From positions 1 through 64,000 of the forward strand of contig JAABTJ010000002.1 of NCBI GenBank assembly GCA_011389935.1: a DNA stretch of 64,000 bases, in the 5' to 3' direction. This stretch comes from Desulfobacteraceae bacterium. GTDB lineage: Bacteria; Desulfobacterota; Desulfobacteria; Desulfobacterales; Desulfosalsimonadaceae. A program made the translations under genes and the position numbers. This document shows, in pieces, positions 15,883 to 25,121 of this stretch; positions within the stretch are counted from its first letter, which is position 1; every line of letters starts with the position of its first letter. The notes below the pieces were generated by a model. That model was not told the DNA's origin and ran no database searches. It saw only the letters and a list, made by a program, of their open reading frames with translations.

Positions 15883-17319
15883 TCACAGGTAGGGGGAAAA
15901 CAGCCACACCACCGCATCCCTGGTTTTTGCCAGTTTTGAACGCTGGTGGATTATTTCAAGGGTAACCCGCCGGGATCTTTTGACCGCTTCATCGATATGG
16001 TCCGACATTGTTTGGGCAAAATCCCTGTGATAAATCTCCACGTTCAGTTCAAAGTTGAGCAGCAGGCTGCGGGGATCGATGTTGGCCGAACCGATCTGCG
16101 CGTATATGCCGTCGATGACGAAAATTTTGGAATGAACGAACGGGGGGGGTTGGAAGTACACTTCCACGCCGTATTGAAGCAGGTCTGCCAGCATGTTGTT
16201 GCCGGCCCACTGGATAAACGGCAGGTTGTTGCGCTCCGGCAGAACGATTTCCACCTGAATGCCGCGAAGCGCGGTAGTCTGCATGATGGACACCATCTCG
16301 GTGGAGGGAAGGAAATAGGGGGTCATGATCTGGACCCGTTTTCTTGCCGCGGCGATCGCCCCCACGAGAATTTTGGACAATTGCTGGGCCTCTTCGTTCG
16401 GACCGTCGATAATCGTGCGGCATACGGCTTCCCCGGTCGGCACGGGCGGGCGCTTGGTAGGGGGGATGGCCTGCCCCGTGCAGAAAGACCAGTCTTCGAT
16501 GAAAGACTGCTCCAGTTGTCTCACGACCGGGCCGGTAAACAGGAAATGGATGTCCGAAACCCTTTCCCCGTATGGCTCCTTTTCGATCATGTGCCGGTCC
16601 CGGATATTCATCCCCCCGGTAAATCCGGTATCCCCGTCTGCCACCAGTATTTTCCGGTGGTTTCTGAGGTTGATATGAAACATCGGCGGGATCAGCTTCG
16701 GGGGGAGAAACCGGACATGTGGGATTCCCTCTTTTTTAAGAAGCGCGCTGACCCGGGGGAAGGAATAGTATTCTCCGACCCCGTCCACGATGACCCTCAC
16801 ATCTGCGCCCCGCCCCGCGGCCCTTGACAGGGCATCGACAAAGACGGTCCCGATGTCGTCGGTATCAAAGATGTAGCTGGACAGAAAAAGCCTTTCCTTT
16901 GCGTTTTCAATGGCATCGAGCATGGCCGGGTAGGCGTCTTCCCCTTCTTTGAGCGGTTCGACGCGGTTCCCCCCCAGCATGGGGAGCCGGCTCAAATAGT
17001 CCGACATCCGCGCGATCCGGGTGAACGCTTCCGTTTCGGCAAGATCGGTGAAATGGAAGGTCAACGATTCGGTCAAGGCCATGTCGTCGGCCTTGATGGG
17101 GTACGGCGGACGCTTGACTTCGAGCTTGCGGGCGCGGTTTTGCACCCTGTTGATGCCGAACAGGAAATAAAAAAAAGGGCCCACGAAAGGAAACATGAGG
17201 CACACCGCAACCCATCCCAACGCCGATTGCGGGGTCTTCTTGAAAAACAGGGCGTGCCCGGCGGTCGTCAGGGAAAGCGAGACGTTGAACCCAAGGATGA
17301 TCCATTCAATGACGTTCAT
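15883..17319 (-). CDS. cls: cardiolipin synthase (phospholipase D family)
   Basis: A 478-residue membrane enzyme that condenses two phosphatidylglycerols into cardiolipin. Two N-terminal transmembrane helices (about 4-25 and 35-58) contain the PLDc_N motif, including FPFVGPFFYFLFG. Two HKD motifs follow: NHRKILVADGDTGFTGG near 225 and VHSKIFVIDGIYAQIGSANID near 405. Length and order are typical of Cls. It is the last gene after the helicase, 9 bp downstream of its stop. Confidence 0.94.
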   Translation of the reverse strand: MNVIEWIILGFNVSLSLTTAGHALFFKKTPQSALGWVAVCLMFPFVGPFFYFLFGINRVQNRARKLEVKRPPYPIKADDMALTESLTFHFTDLAETEAFTRIARMSDYLSRLPMLGGNRVEPLKEGEDAYPAMLDAIENAKERLFLSSYIFDTDDIGTVFVDALSRAAGRGADVRVIVDGVGEYYSFPRVSALLKKEGIPHVRFLPPKLIPPMFHINLRNHRKILVADGDTGFTGGMNIRDRHMIEKEPYGERVSDIHFLFTGPVVRQLEQSFIEDWSFCTGQAIPPTKRPPVPTGEAVCRTIIDGPNEEAQQLSKILVGAIAAARKRVQIMTPYFLPSTEMVSIMQTTALRGIQVEIVLPERNNLPFIQWAGNNMLADLLQYGVEVYFQPPPFVHSKIFVIDGIYAQIGSANIDPRSLLLNFELNVEIYHRDFAQTMSDHIDEAVKRSRRVTLEIIHQRSKLAKTRDAVVWLFSPYL

Positions 17320-17328
17320 ATCTGCGTA

Positions 17329-19461
17329 TCAGAGATCCGTATGGTTGTTCGCTTCGGGTGCGATGGCGGATACGACGGGATCCCTGAGTATCCCGTCAAT
17401 GGCCTGCTTCGCGGAGTTGGCCGCAGCCGGAAAAACACCGGATAGGTTTCCGATGTGACGAAGATTGTCAGCGGTGCGCATGATCAGCATCGCCAGGTCT
17501 CCCTCGGCACTGTCCCAGAACGCAAGGACATCTTCCCAATCGTCGCCGTTTGCCCAGTTGTATAATGCCAAGGCGGGTCTCATATACAAAACCGGCGCTG
17601 CAAACCCGGCGTCCTCCAGCTCGCTGGAAAACGGCATCAGGCCTTCGCTTACCATTGCGAACGCCTCCTGCAGGCCATCCGATATCTTTTCCGGGGGGAT
17701 GCTTGCATCATCGGTTTCCCGCTCATTTACAAGGGAGGCCATGACGGCGGCAAGCAGCGCGGGATCCGATTCCGGAAAAAGATTTGCGCGAAACCCCTCT
17801 GCGACCATGAGGGGGTGATCGATTCGCAGCTGGGATGCCCATATGCCGTCATCCGTCAAGGTGTCATCTTTTGAAACGTAGTCTTTTTTCTTTAAAAATT
17901 CAAGATGGTGCAAAAAGTTCTGCCACAGAAACTCCGTGTCCTGGTACCGCCCGCCGGAGGTTTTTTCTTTTTTGTCGGTCTGCTTGAACTGGTAGGTGGC
18001 AAAGGATTTGTCCAGCAGGTCCCGGATCTGTTCGGGATGATGGGACAAAAGAAGGTTCAGGGTCATGGAGAAGTTGATCTTGATCTGGCTGATCACGTCC
18101 GTGGCCCTTGCGTGAACCAGTCTGGCCACATACGAGATGTCCATGTAGCGGCCCGGCACCGCGAGGGCGAACCCGATCTTGTCCATGCCCCGCCTGCCGG
18201 CCCGGCCGGTCATCTGGTGGAATTCCGTGGGGGTGAGGGGTGAAAATTCACGCCCGTTGAACCGGTCCGAATTGAAAAAGACAATGGAGCGCGCCGGAAA
18301 ATTTACCCCCGCGGCAACAGTGGAAGTGGCAAAGACCGCATCGAGATACCCTTCGGTCATCAGGGTTTCAATAATGATTTTCCAGGCGGGGAGCTGCCCG
18401 CTGTGATGGGCGCCGAGTCCTTTTTGCTTCAGGATCTGCATCTGTTTGTGCCCGGCGATGTGGGGCACTTTGGCCACCAGTTCGGCGATCCGCTTCTTAC
18501 GGTTTTCCCGCCGGGTCTCATCTTCAGACGAAGAGAAGGTCGCCCCCGCTGTCAGGGCATTGTCGCAGTCGGCCCGGGATTTTAAAAAAAAGATGGCCGG
18601 CAGAAGGTCGTACTTGTCCAGGATGCGCAGCAAATCGGGCACCGGTGGGGCCTGTCCCCTGAAAGACCGGCGCTGGTCCTTCCCCTCCTTCACAAAGCCT
18701 GAGGCCTTCCGGTGAAGCTGCTTCTTTTTGTCCGTCTGGTTCAACAGGGGAAAAAGCGTCCCCGATGGATGGAGAAAAAGCGGGAACAAGGGAACCGGAC
18801 GGTTTTTCTCCTCGATGGTGGTGCACTTCCGGGAGCGGATCGATTCCAGCCAGTCCGCAATCTGCCGGGCATTTCCGATGGTGGCCGAGAGCATGAGCAG
18901 CGGAATCCGGGAGGGGAGGTAGATCATGGTCTCTTCCCACACGACCCCCCTGTCATAATCGCCCAGGTAATGGGCTTCGTCTAACACGACCAGGTCGGTG
19001 GAGATGTTCTCTCCCCGGTGCATGGCGTCGTACAATTGGTTCCGCAGGATTTCGGTGGTCCCCACCAGGATGGGGGCGTCCGTGTTTTCCTTCCGGTCGC
19101 CCGTGAGGATCCCCAGATTTTCTCCCCCGAATATTTCCGAGAATTCCTGGTACTTGGCATTGGTCAGGGCTTTCAGCGGGGAAGCATACCATGCCCTGCC
19201 GCCGGCAGCGAAAACCTGGCGGATGGCTTCCACCGCAATCCATGTCTTGCCGGCCCCGGTCGGGGCCGTGACCAGGCAGTCCGCTTTTTTGATGGCCTCC
19301 ACTGCTTCGGACTGGAAGCGATCCGGCGTAAACGGCTTTTTTTTCGGAACGCCGATCGATGCGAAGATCTTTTTCAGACTCTTGTCCGACCCGGGCTTGA
19401 CGGGCGGGCGGCTTCGGGGCTTCCTGTTTTTCCGGGGAATATATCGCCTTTTGCTGTTCAT
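17329..19461 (-). CDS. Ski2-like DEAD/DEAH-box RNA helicase
   Basis: A 710-residue SF2 helicase. Walker A is VTAPTGAGKTW near residue 62, motif II is VVLDEAHYLGD near 155, and motif III is MLSATIG. Motif VI is QMTGRAGRRGMDKIG, the form found in Ski2/Mtr4/Hel308-type helicases. The N-terminus is very basic (RRYIPRKNRKPRSRPP), consistent with nucleic-acid binding. The C-terminal third resembles the helical domain of exosome-type helicases, suggesting RNA unwinding or decay. Its ATG overlaps the CooC-type gene stop by four bases. Confidence 0.9.
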   Translation of the reverse strand: MNSKRRYIPRKNRKPRSRPPVKPGSDKSLKKIFASIGVPKKKPFTPDRFQSEAVEAIKKADCLVTAPTGAGKTWIAVEAIRQVFAAGGRAWYASPLKALTNAKYQEFSEIFGGENLGILTGDRKENTDAPILVGTTEILRNQLYDAMHRGENISTDLVVLDEAHYLGDYDRGVVWEETMIYLPSRIPLLMLSATIGNARQIADWLESIRSRKCTTIEEKNRPVPLFPLFLHPSGTLFPLLNQTDKKKQLHRKASGFVKEGKDQRRSFRGQAPPVPDLLRILDKYDLLPAIFFLKSRADCDNALTAGATFSSSEDETRRENRKKRIAELVAKVPHIAGHKQMQILKQKGLGAHHSGQLPAWKIIIETLMTEGYLDAVFATSTVAAGVNFPARSIVFFNSDRFNGREFSPLTPTEFHQMTGRAGRRGMDKIGFALAVPGRYMDISYVARLVHARATDVISQIKINFSMTLNLLLSHHPEQIRDLLDKSFATYQFKQTDKKEKTSGGRYQDTEFLWQNFLHHLEFLKKKDYVSKDDTLTDDGIWASQLRIDHPLMVAEGFRANLFPESDPALLAAVMASLVNERETDDASIPPEKISDGLQEAFAMVSEGLMPFSSELEDAGFAAPVLYMRPALALYNWANGDDWEDVLAFWDSAEGDLAMLIMRTADNLRHIGNLSGVFPAAANSAKQAIDGILRDPVVSAIAPEANNHTDL

Positions 19462-20216
19462 ATAAGATCGGCCGCTATTTCAGCTATTTTTACCCTGGTT
19501 TCCGAATCGACCTCGTACGGGGAGCGTCCCTGGAGGTCGGCTTCTATGAGGGCGTCGTCATAGGGGAGAAAACCCAGAAATGTAAAATCCGCAAGGTTTT
19601 CTTTCAAAAAGCGGGCGTCTTTTTCATTCCTGATTTTGTTGCCCACCATGGAAATCCGGCTCAATCCGATCTCCCCGGCCAGTTTCCTGATGTGCAGGGC
19701 CGTATCGATGCTCCGACGACCCGGCTCCACGACCACCACGAGGCGATCGACGCTGCCGGCGGTGGCGCGCCCGAGGTGCTCGATGCCGGCTTCCATGTCC
19801 ATGACCACCACTTCATCCCGGGCGAGTACGATGTGGGTGATCAGGGCTTTGAGCATCGTGGATTCCGGGCAGATACATCCGCTGCCCCCTTTTTTTACCC
19901 CGCCCAGGCGCATCAGCTTGATGTTTCCCAGCTTTGCGGAAAGGGAATCGGGCAGATCGTCCACTTTCGGATTCATCTTGAAGAATCCCCCGATGCTCCC
20001 CGGTTTGGCCTCGGTGCGTTCATATACCAGGTCTTTCATTTCCGATATGGGGACGATGTTTTCCGCATCGGGTATCCCCACGGCCGCCGCCAGGTTTGCA
20101 TCCGGGTCTGCATCAATGGCCAGAACTTTTTTTCCCTGGTCGTTCAGTGTTCGTATAAGCATGGCTGAAAAGGTGGTTTTCCCCACCCCGCCTTTTCCGC
20201 TGACAGCGATTTTCAT
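19458..20216 (-). CDS. cooC: CooC/MinD-like ATPase, probable nickel-insertion accessory protein
   Basis: A 252-residue deviant-Walker P-loop ATPase. It opens MKIAVSGKGGVGKTTFSAML and then has AIDADPDANLAAAVG. GSGCICPESTMLKALI carries the CxC that binds metal in CooC-type proteins, and VVMDMEAGIEHLGR and VVEPGRRSIDTA follow. CooC matures the nickel cluster of CO dehydrogenase/acetyl-CoA synthase. No CODH gene lies here. ATG 20216, with GGA 9 bp upstream, is preferred to a frame extending to 20339. It heads the operon with the helicase and cls. Confidence 0.88.
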   Translation of the reverse strand: MKIAVSGKGGVGKTTFSAMLIRTLNDQGKKVLAIDADPDANLAAAVGIPDAENIVPISEMKDLVYERTEAKPGSIGGFFKMNPKVDDLPDSLSAKLGNIKLMRLGGVKKGGSGCICPESTMLKALITHIVLARDEVVVMDMEAGIEHLGRATAGSVDRLVVVVEPGRRSIDTALHIRKLAGEIGLSRISMVGNKIRNEKDARFLKENLADFTFLGFLPYDDALIEADLQGRSPYEVDSETRVKIAEIAADLI

Positions 20217-20469
20217 AAGTGGTTGTCCTTTTTTGTTAGTAATGATTTCGACAATACATGAATCGGTTATGCCGTCCGCGTCTGTTGCCTGCTGGATGGC
20301 GATGATCTTGTTTACATATAAAATTTTATATACTATCATTAATCATTTTTACGTACAAGTCCATAGCCGGTTGTTGATATATGCCAGTCACCCTTTGCTC
20401 GGCGCGGCAGGTAGCCTGCCGGTGGCATCGATTTTTCAATACGGGCTTCCATGCCGATAGTGGAATCAA

Positions 20470-22452
20470 ATGACCCAAAACCTGATTGAGAAGCCGGAAA
20501 TCCTGGCGCCAGCCGGCGGCAGGGCGGCGTTTCTCGCCGCCATTGCCGCCGGCGCCGATGCCGTATATTGCGGGTTAAAGCATTTTTCGGCCCGCATGGC
20601 GGCAGAAAATTTTACCGTCGATGAATTGAGCGCCCTGGCGCGCCTTGCCAGGGAAAAGCGCACAAAGGTGTATGTCGCGCTAAATACGCTTGTAAAACCG
20701 TATGAAATGGACGCCGCCGGAGAGATGGCGGTGCAGTTGACCCGTCATGTGAAACCGGACGGCTTGATCGTATCGGATACGGCCATGGTCTCGCTGGCGG
20801 CCCAGGCCGGTTTTAGAGGAGAGATCCATTTGTCCACACTGGCCAATGCCGGCTTCCCCTCGGCCATGAAGGCGCTCTCCCTTTTTCCTTCAATCAACCG
20901 CGTCGTTGTGCCCCGGGAATTGAGCGTAGACGAGATCCGGAAAATGGCGGATGCTTGCCCTCCGGGGCTCTCGCTGGAGGTTTTCGTGCACGGGGCCCTT
21001 TGCTACGCGGTTTCCGGCCGTTGCTACTGGAGCAGCTACCTGGGGGGGAAAAGCGGTCTTCGGGGAAATTGCGTGCAGCCCTGCCGCCGGATGTATGCCC
21101 AGGGGGATACACGTGCACGGCTGTTTTCCTGCCAGGACCTCTGGATCGATGTGCTTACCAAGGTTCTCATGACGGTGCCGAATATTGCCGCGGTAAAGAT
21201 AGAGGGCCGGAAAAAAGGCCCCCATTACGTCTTTTATACGGTAAAGGCATACCGGCTGCTGCGCGACCATCCCGGCGACAACGAGGCGAAAAAAACCGCA
21301 CTTGCATGCTTGGCCTATGCCATGGGGCGCGGCGGCACCCATTACAATTTTCTAAGCCAGCGCCAGTGGAATCCCATTGACCTCAAATCCCAGACCGCTT
21401 CGGGGCAGCTGGTGGGCAAGATCCAGGGTAGCATGCTCAAGCCCTATGTTGAGCCGCACCGCCAGCTTTTCCCAAAGGATATACTGAGAATCGGCTACGA
21501 AGACGAACCCGGGCACAAAACGGTTCGCGTCTCCAAGAGCATCCCTAAAAGAGGGCGGCTCTTTTTGAATATTCCCCCAAAAGAGCGACCCGTGAACAAG
21601 ACCCCGGTTTTTTTGATAGACCGCCGGGAGCCGGATCTCCTTGCGGAAATCGATACGCTCGAAAGCCAGGTTCCCCGTGTCGCAAATGAATCCGCCCCGT
21701 CATCCGGGTTCCGGGTTCGTATGCCGGCGGCTGGATTTTCGGAAAAGTTGCATCCATTTGAGATGCACGTGGTGCGCGGTGCGGCAAAAGCCAACGCATC
21801 GACGGGCATCGCCGCCGCTTGCTGGGTGGATGCGGAATTGCCCAAAATATCGGCATCCCGGGCAAAACAGCTCTGGTGGTGGCTCCCGCCGGTTGTCTGG
21901 CCGGACAGCGAGCCCGCCATAAAGGAGGCGATCGGGCGTCTCCTGAAGGGGGGAGGATATCGGTTCGTAATCAACGCCCCCTGGCAGACGGCGTTTTTTC
22001 CGAAAGACAAAAAAATCATCCTGTGGGCCGGCCCTTTCTGCAATACGGCCAATCCGCTGGCCGTGGCCAGCCTTGCGGCCATGGGGTGCCGGGGGGTGAT
22101 CGTAAGCCCCGAGCTGGGGCAGAAGGATTTTCTCCGGCTTGCGGAAACAAGTCCGATCCCCCTGGGCATTGTTGTTTACGGCAACTGGCCTCTTTGCATC
22201 TCCCGGACCAAGTCGGATTCGCTTGCCGTGGATGTCCCGTTTGCCAGCCCCAAAAAGGAGCGCGCTTGGGTGCACAGGCACGGCGACGATTACTGGGTCT
22301 ACCCCGAATGGCCCGTGGACCTGCGCGATTGCGTCGATGTCCTGAAAAAAGCCGGCTACCGCATGTTCGTCCACCTAAACGAGCCGCTGCCCAAAGACCT
22401 CCAGATGAAAACCCGCCCCGGAAGGTGGAACTGGGATGTGGGGTTGAAGTAG
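20470..22452 (+). CDS. U32 peptidase family protein (RlhA/TrhP-like)
   Basis: A 660-residue U32-family protein. The N-terminus PEILAPAGGRAAFLAAIAAGADAVYCG is diagnostic, written here as two adjoining motifs (PEILAPAGG and AAGADAVYCG). The second signature is VFVHGALCYAVSGRC followed by NCVQPCRRMY, whose cysteines are proposed to bind an FeS cluster. Several U32 members (RlhA, TrhP) act in prephenate-dependent RNA hydroxylation rather than proteolysis. The C-terminal 300 residues include the collagenase-like extension. It is transcribed divergently from cooC; the exact substrate is unknown. Confidence 0.88.
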   Translation: MTQNLIEKPEILAPAGGRAAFLAAIAAGADAVYCGLKHFSARMAAENFTVDELSALARLAREKRTKVYVALNTLVKPYEMDAAGEMAVQLTRHVKPDGLIVSDTAMVSLAAQAGFRGEIHLSTLANAGFPSAMKALSLFPSINRVVVPRELSVDEIRKMADACPPGLSLEVFVHGALCYAVSGRCYWSSYLGGKSGLRGNCVQPCRRMYAQGDTRARLFSCQDLWIDVLTKVLMTVPNIAAVKIEGRKKGPHYVFYTVKAYRLLRDHPGDNEAKKTALACLAYAMGRGGTHYNFLSQRQWNPIDLKSQTASGQLVGKIQGSMLKPYVEPHRQLFPKDILRIGYEDEPGHKTVRVSKSIPKRGRLFLNIPPKERPVNKTPVFLIDRREPDLLAEIDTLESQVPRVANESAPSSGFRVRMPAAGFSEKLHPFEMHVVRGAAKANASTGIAAACWVDAELPKISASRAKQLWWWLPPVVWPDSEPAIKEAIGRLLKGGGYRFVINAPWQTAFFPKDKKIILWAGPFCNTANPLAVASLAAMGCRGVIVSPELGQKDFLRLAETSPIPLGIVVYGNWPLCISRTKSDSLAVDVPFASPKKERAWVHRHGDDYWVYPEWPVDLRDCVDVLKKAGYRMFVHLNEPLPKDLQMKTRPGRWNWDVGLK

Positions 22453-22590
22453 GGCGGCGCAGGCTTTGTCATTCCCGATCCCGCGAATGACCAGCGGTTC
22501 TGTAATGGAATCAGGCCTTGATTTTTGTATTCGAATGTGGTTACTCTCATCGCCATTTGGATATCAGATCAGCCGGTTAGGGAGGCCAAC

Positions 22591-23721
22591 ATGCAGGTGG
22601 AGCTCAAACCCAAAAAGACAAGGCGCGTCCTGCCGACGCCCTACCTTCAGCAGACCGCGTACTGGTCCAGGTTGAAGCAGAAGCAGGGGCGGCGTACGGC
22701 GGCCTTTGATATTATGGTGGATGCGGCCGGCCGGAGCGGTGATATGGCCGGGCATGTGGCCGCAGACGGCGACATGCTGGTCGTTTTGCGCCCCATAGCG
22801 CACAATGTCACCATGGCATACGTGCCTTTCGGCCCGGAGCTTCTTCCGGACGAGGAAATGCGGGGCGTTTGGCTGGAAGAGCTTTCCGAGCAAATGCGGC
22901 CGCATCTGCCGGATAATTGTCTTTTTGTCCGTTATGACTTGCCGTGGCGCTCTCCATGGGCGGATGAACCGGATCGGTATACGGAAAACGCAAGTTGGAA
23001 AGGGCCGCCCAAGGTAAGAATCCAGGAAATTCGCATGAACTTTGATACCGAGTACTGGAATCTTAGAAAGTCGCCGACCGACCTTCTTCCGACGGATACG
23101 GTGATCATAGACGTCGGGGTGGACCGGGACCGGATCCTGTCGCGCATGAAGCCGAAGACCCGCTACAATATCCGGCTTTCGGGGCGCAAGGGCGTACGGG
23201 TCCGGGATGCCGGAATCGACGGGCTCCCCGCATGGTACGAGCTGTATCGGGATACGGCGATACGGCATAAAATGGATTTGAATGACATGGCGTATTTCAG
23301 CGCCGCGTTCAATGTCGTCGATTCGGACTGTGATTCCCCGGCCCGCATGCACCTGCTGCTTGCCGAGGTCGGTGACAGGCCGGTGGCGGGCATCATGCTG
23401 GCGATTTCCGGAAACCGCTCCACCTACCTGTACGGGGCGTCCTCATCCGATCCGCAAGACAGGAAATTCATGGCGTCGTATGCGCTTCAGTGGGAGGCCA
23501 TCCGCCGGGCCCGAAAGGGCGGATGCAGGGATTACGACATGTTCGGCGTTTCTCCCGTGCCCGACCCGGTTCATCCCATGTACGGTTTGTATCGGTTTAA
23601 AACGGGTTTTGGGGGGCGCATGCAGCATCGCCAGGGGTGCTGGGATTATCCGTTTGACGAGGCCCGCTATGACGTGTACCGGGCCTCGGAGTTGGCCGCC
23701 TCCCCCTTTGCCGGCGGGTAA
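22591..23721 (+). CDS. FemAB/FemX-like GNAT aminoacyltransferase
   Basis: A 376-residue protein with the duplicated acetyltransferase fold of FemABX enzymes, which use aminoacyl-tRNA to extend cell-wall peptides. Visible features are LPTPYLQQTAYWSRLK at the N-terminus, SRMKPKTRYNIRLSGRKGV near 185, the second GNAT core VAGIMLAISGNRSTYLYGA near 275, and YDMFGVSPVPDPVHPMYGLY near 325. ATG 22591 follows AGGGAGG at good spacing and is chosen over a 22-residue longer frame. A homologous fold occurs in exopolysaccharide loci, so the acceptor is uncertain. Confidence 0.88.
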   Translation: MQVELKPKKTRRVLPTPYLQQTAYWSRLKQKQGRRTAAFDIMVDAAGRSGDMAGHVAADGDMLVVLRPIAHNVTMAYVPFGPELLPDEEMRGVWLEELSEQMRPHLPDNCLFVRYDLPWRSPWADEPDRYTENASWKGPPKVRIQEIRMNFDTEYWNLRKSPTDLLPTDTVIIDVGVDRDRILSRMKPKTRYNIRLSGRKGVRVRDAGIDGLPAWYELYRDTAIRHKMDLNDMAYFSAAFNVVDSDCDSPARMHLLLAEVGDRPVAGIMLAISGNRSTYLYGASSSDPQDRKFMASYALQWEAIRRARKGGCRDYDMFGVSPVPDPVHPMYGLYRFKTGFGGRMQHRQGCWDYPFDEARYDVYRASELAASPFAGG

Positions 23722-23741
23722 AAGCCGGTATTGTTGTGCGG

Positions 23742-25121
23742 TTATGCCAGGCGCCGGTAGAGCGTCCGCCGGGCAACGCCCAGTATGTCGGCTGCCCGCT
23801 TTTTGTTGCCGTTTACCTGGTCGAGGACATATTCGATATAGCGCTGCTCGATTTCGGCCAGGCTGGGAAGGGGCTCGACGGCCCCTTCCCGGTAGAGGCC
23901 GGGAATGGTTCTCTTGCTCCGTATAGGCGCGTATTCTCGGATTCTTTCGGGAAGGTGCTCGATGGTGATCCGGTCGGTGTTGCAGAATGTCACGGCGCGC
24001 TCGATGGCGTTCCGGAATTCCCGGACGTTGCCGGGGAATGGATATTGCTGCAGCATTGCCATGGCCTCGTCGGAAAACCCGTTTATCCGCTTTCCCATAT
24101 GGGTGGCAAAGTTGGTTAAAAAGCGGCTGGCCAGCATCTCGATGTCCTCTGCGCGATCCCTCAGGGGGGGGATTTCCAGGGTGAACGTTTCAAGACGGTA
24201 GAAGAGGTCCTGCCGGAAGCGACCGTTTTTGACTTCTTCTTCCAGGTCCTGGTGGGTGGCGGCGATGACCCGCACATCCACCTGCTGTTCCCGGTTGCTG
24301 CCGATGGGGCGGAATTTCCCGTCCTGCAGGATGCGGAGCAGCTTTGCCTGCAGGGGGAGGGGCATTTCCGCGATTTCATCCAGAAGCAGCGTTCCCCCCT
24401 CGGCTTCCGCAAAAATGCCCTGCCTTGCCTTCCGGGCGCCGGTAAAGGATCCGGCCGTGTGGCCGAAAAATTCGCTTTCCATCAAGGTTTCAGGGATGCC
24501 TGCACAGTTTACCGCAAGAAAGGGGCTGTCTTTGCGGCCGCTCTCGTGGTGCAGCGCCCTGGCCACAAGTTCCTTGCCGGACCCGCTTTCCCCCGCAATA
24601 AGCACGGGGCCGCTGGCAGCGGCGACTTGGAGGATCTGGTCGAAAAGAATTCGCATCGACCGGCTCTGGCCGTACATGCCGTGAAAGGTTTCCACCGAGA
24701 ACATCTGCCTGAAGCGGTTTACTTCCTCCCGAAGCCGCCTGGTTTCCAGGATGCGAACGACGCGGTGCATGAAATGATCCAGGTCGAGGGGTTTTGTCAG
24801 AAAATCGTCCGCCCCGGCTTTCAGGGCGCCCACTGCCTGGGATATGGTGCCGAATGCCGTGATCACCAGAAAGCCGGGTCGGGCATGCATCGTACGGGTA
24901 TGCGTCAGCAGTTCCATGCCGTCTGCGCCGGGGAGCCGCAGGTCGCTGACCACCAGGTCCGGCTCCCAGTCCGAGAGTATGGGCAGGGCTTTTTCGGCGC
25001 TTTTGACCCATTTGGAATGGAGCCCCGCATCGCCTGTTTCGTCTGCCAGGAGGCGGGCCAGCCCTTCGTCGTCCTCGACGATAAGGACCTTGTGCCCCTG
25101 GATGGTCGTATAATCATTCAT
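23742..25121 (-). CDS. NtrC-family sigma-54-dependent response regulator
   Basis: A 459-residue activator. The receiver (1-120) has VLIVEDDEGL, VVSDLRLPGADG and ITAFGT. The AAA+ domain (about 140-370) has Walker A AGESGSGKELVARALH and Walker B TLLLDEIAEMP. The sigma-54 contact loop reads GSFTGA where GAFTGA is usual. A Fis-type helix-turn-helix ends the protein, NKKRAADILGVARRTLYRRL. ATG 25121 is preferred; it overlaps the kinase stop. It should activate sigma-54 promoters, one of which lies at 26775. Confidence 0.95.
   Translation of the reverse strand: MNDYTTIQGHKVLIVEDDEGLARLLADETGDAGLHSKWVKSAEKALPILSDWEPDLVVSDLRLPGADGMELLTHTRTMHARPGFLVITAFGTISQAVGALKAGADDFLTKPLDLDHFMHRVVRILETRRLREEVNRFRQMFSVETFHGMYGQSRSMRILFDQILQVAAASGPVLIAGESGSGKELVARALHHESGRKDSPFLAVNCAGIPETLMESEFFGHTAGSFTGARKARQGIFAEAEGGTLLLDEIAEMPLPLQAKLLRILQDGKFRPIGSNREQQVDVRVIAATHQDLEEEVKNGRFRQDLFYRLETFTLEIPPLRDRAEDIEMLASRFLTNFATHMGKRINGFSDEAMAMLQQYPFPGNVREFRNAIERAVTFCNTDRITIEHLPERIREYAPIRSKRTIPGLYREGAVEPLPSLAEIEQRYIEYVLDQVNGNKKRAADILGVARRTLYRRLA

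Noticed and set aside
22468-22491. GTCATTC...GAATGAC hairpin after the U32 gene
   Set aside because: Seven-base arms and no T-run; could be a terminator relic, but the evidence is weak.
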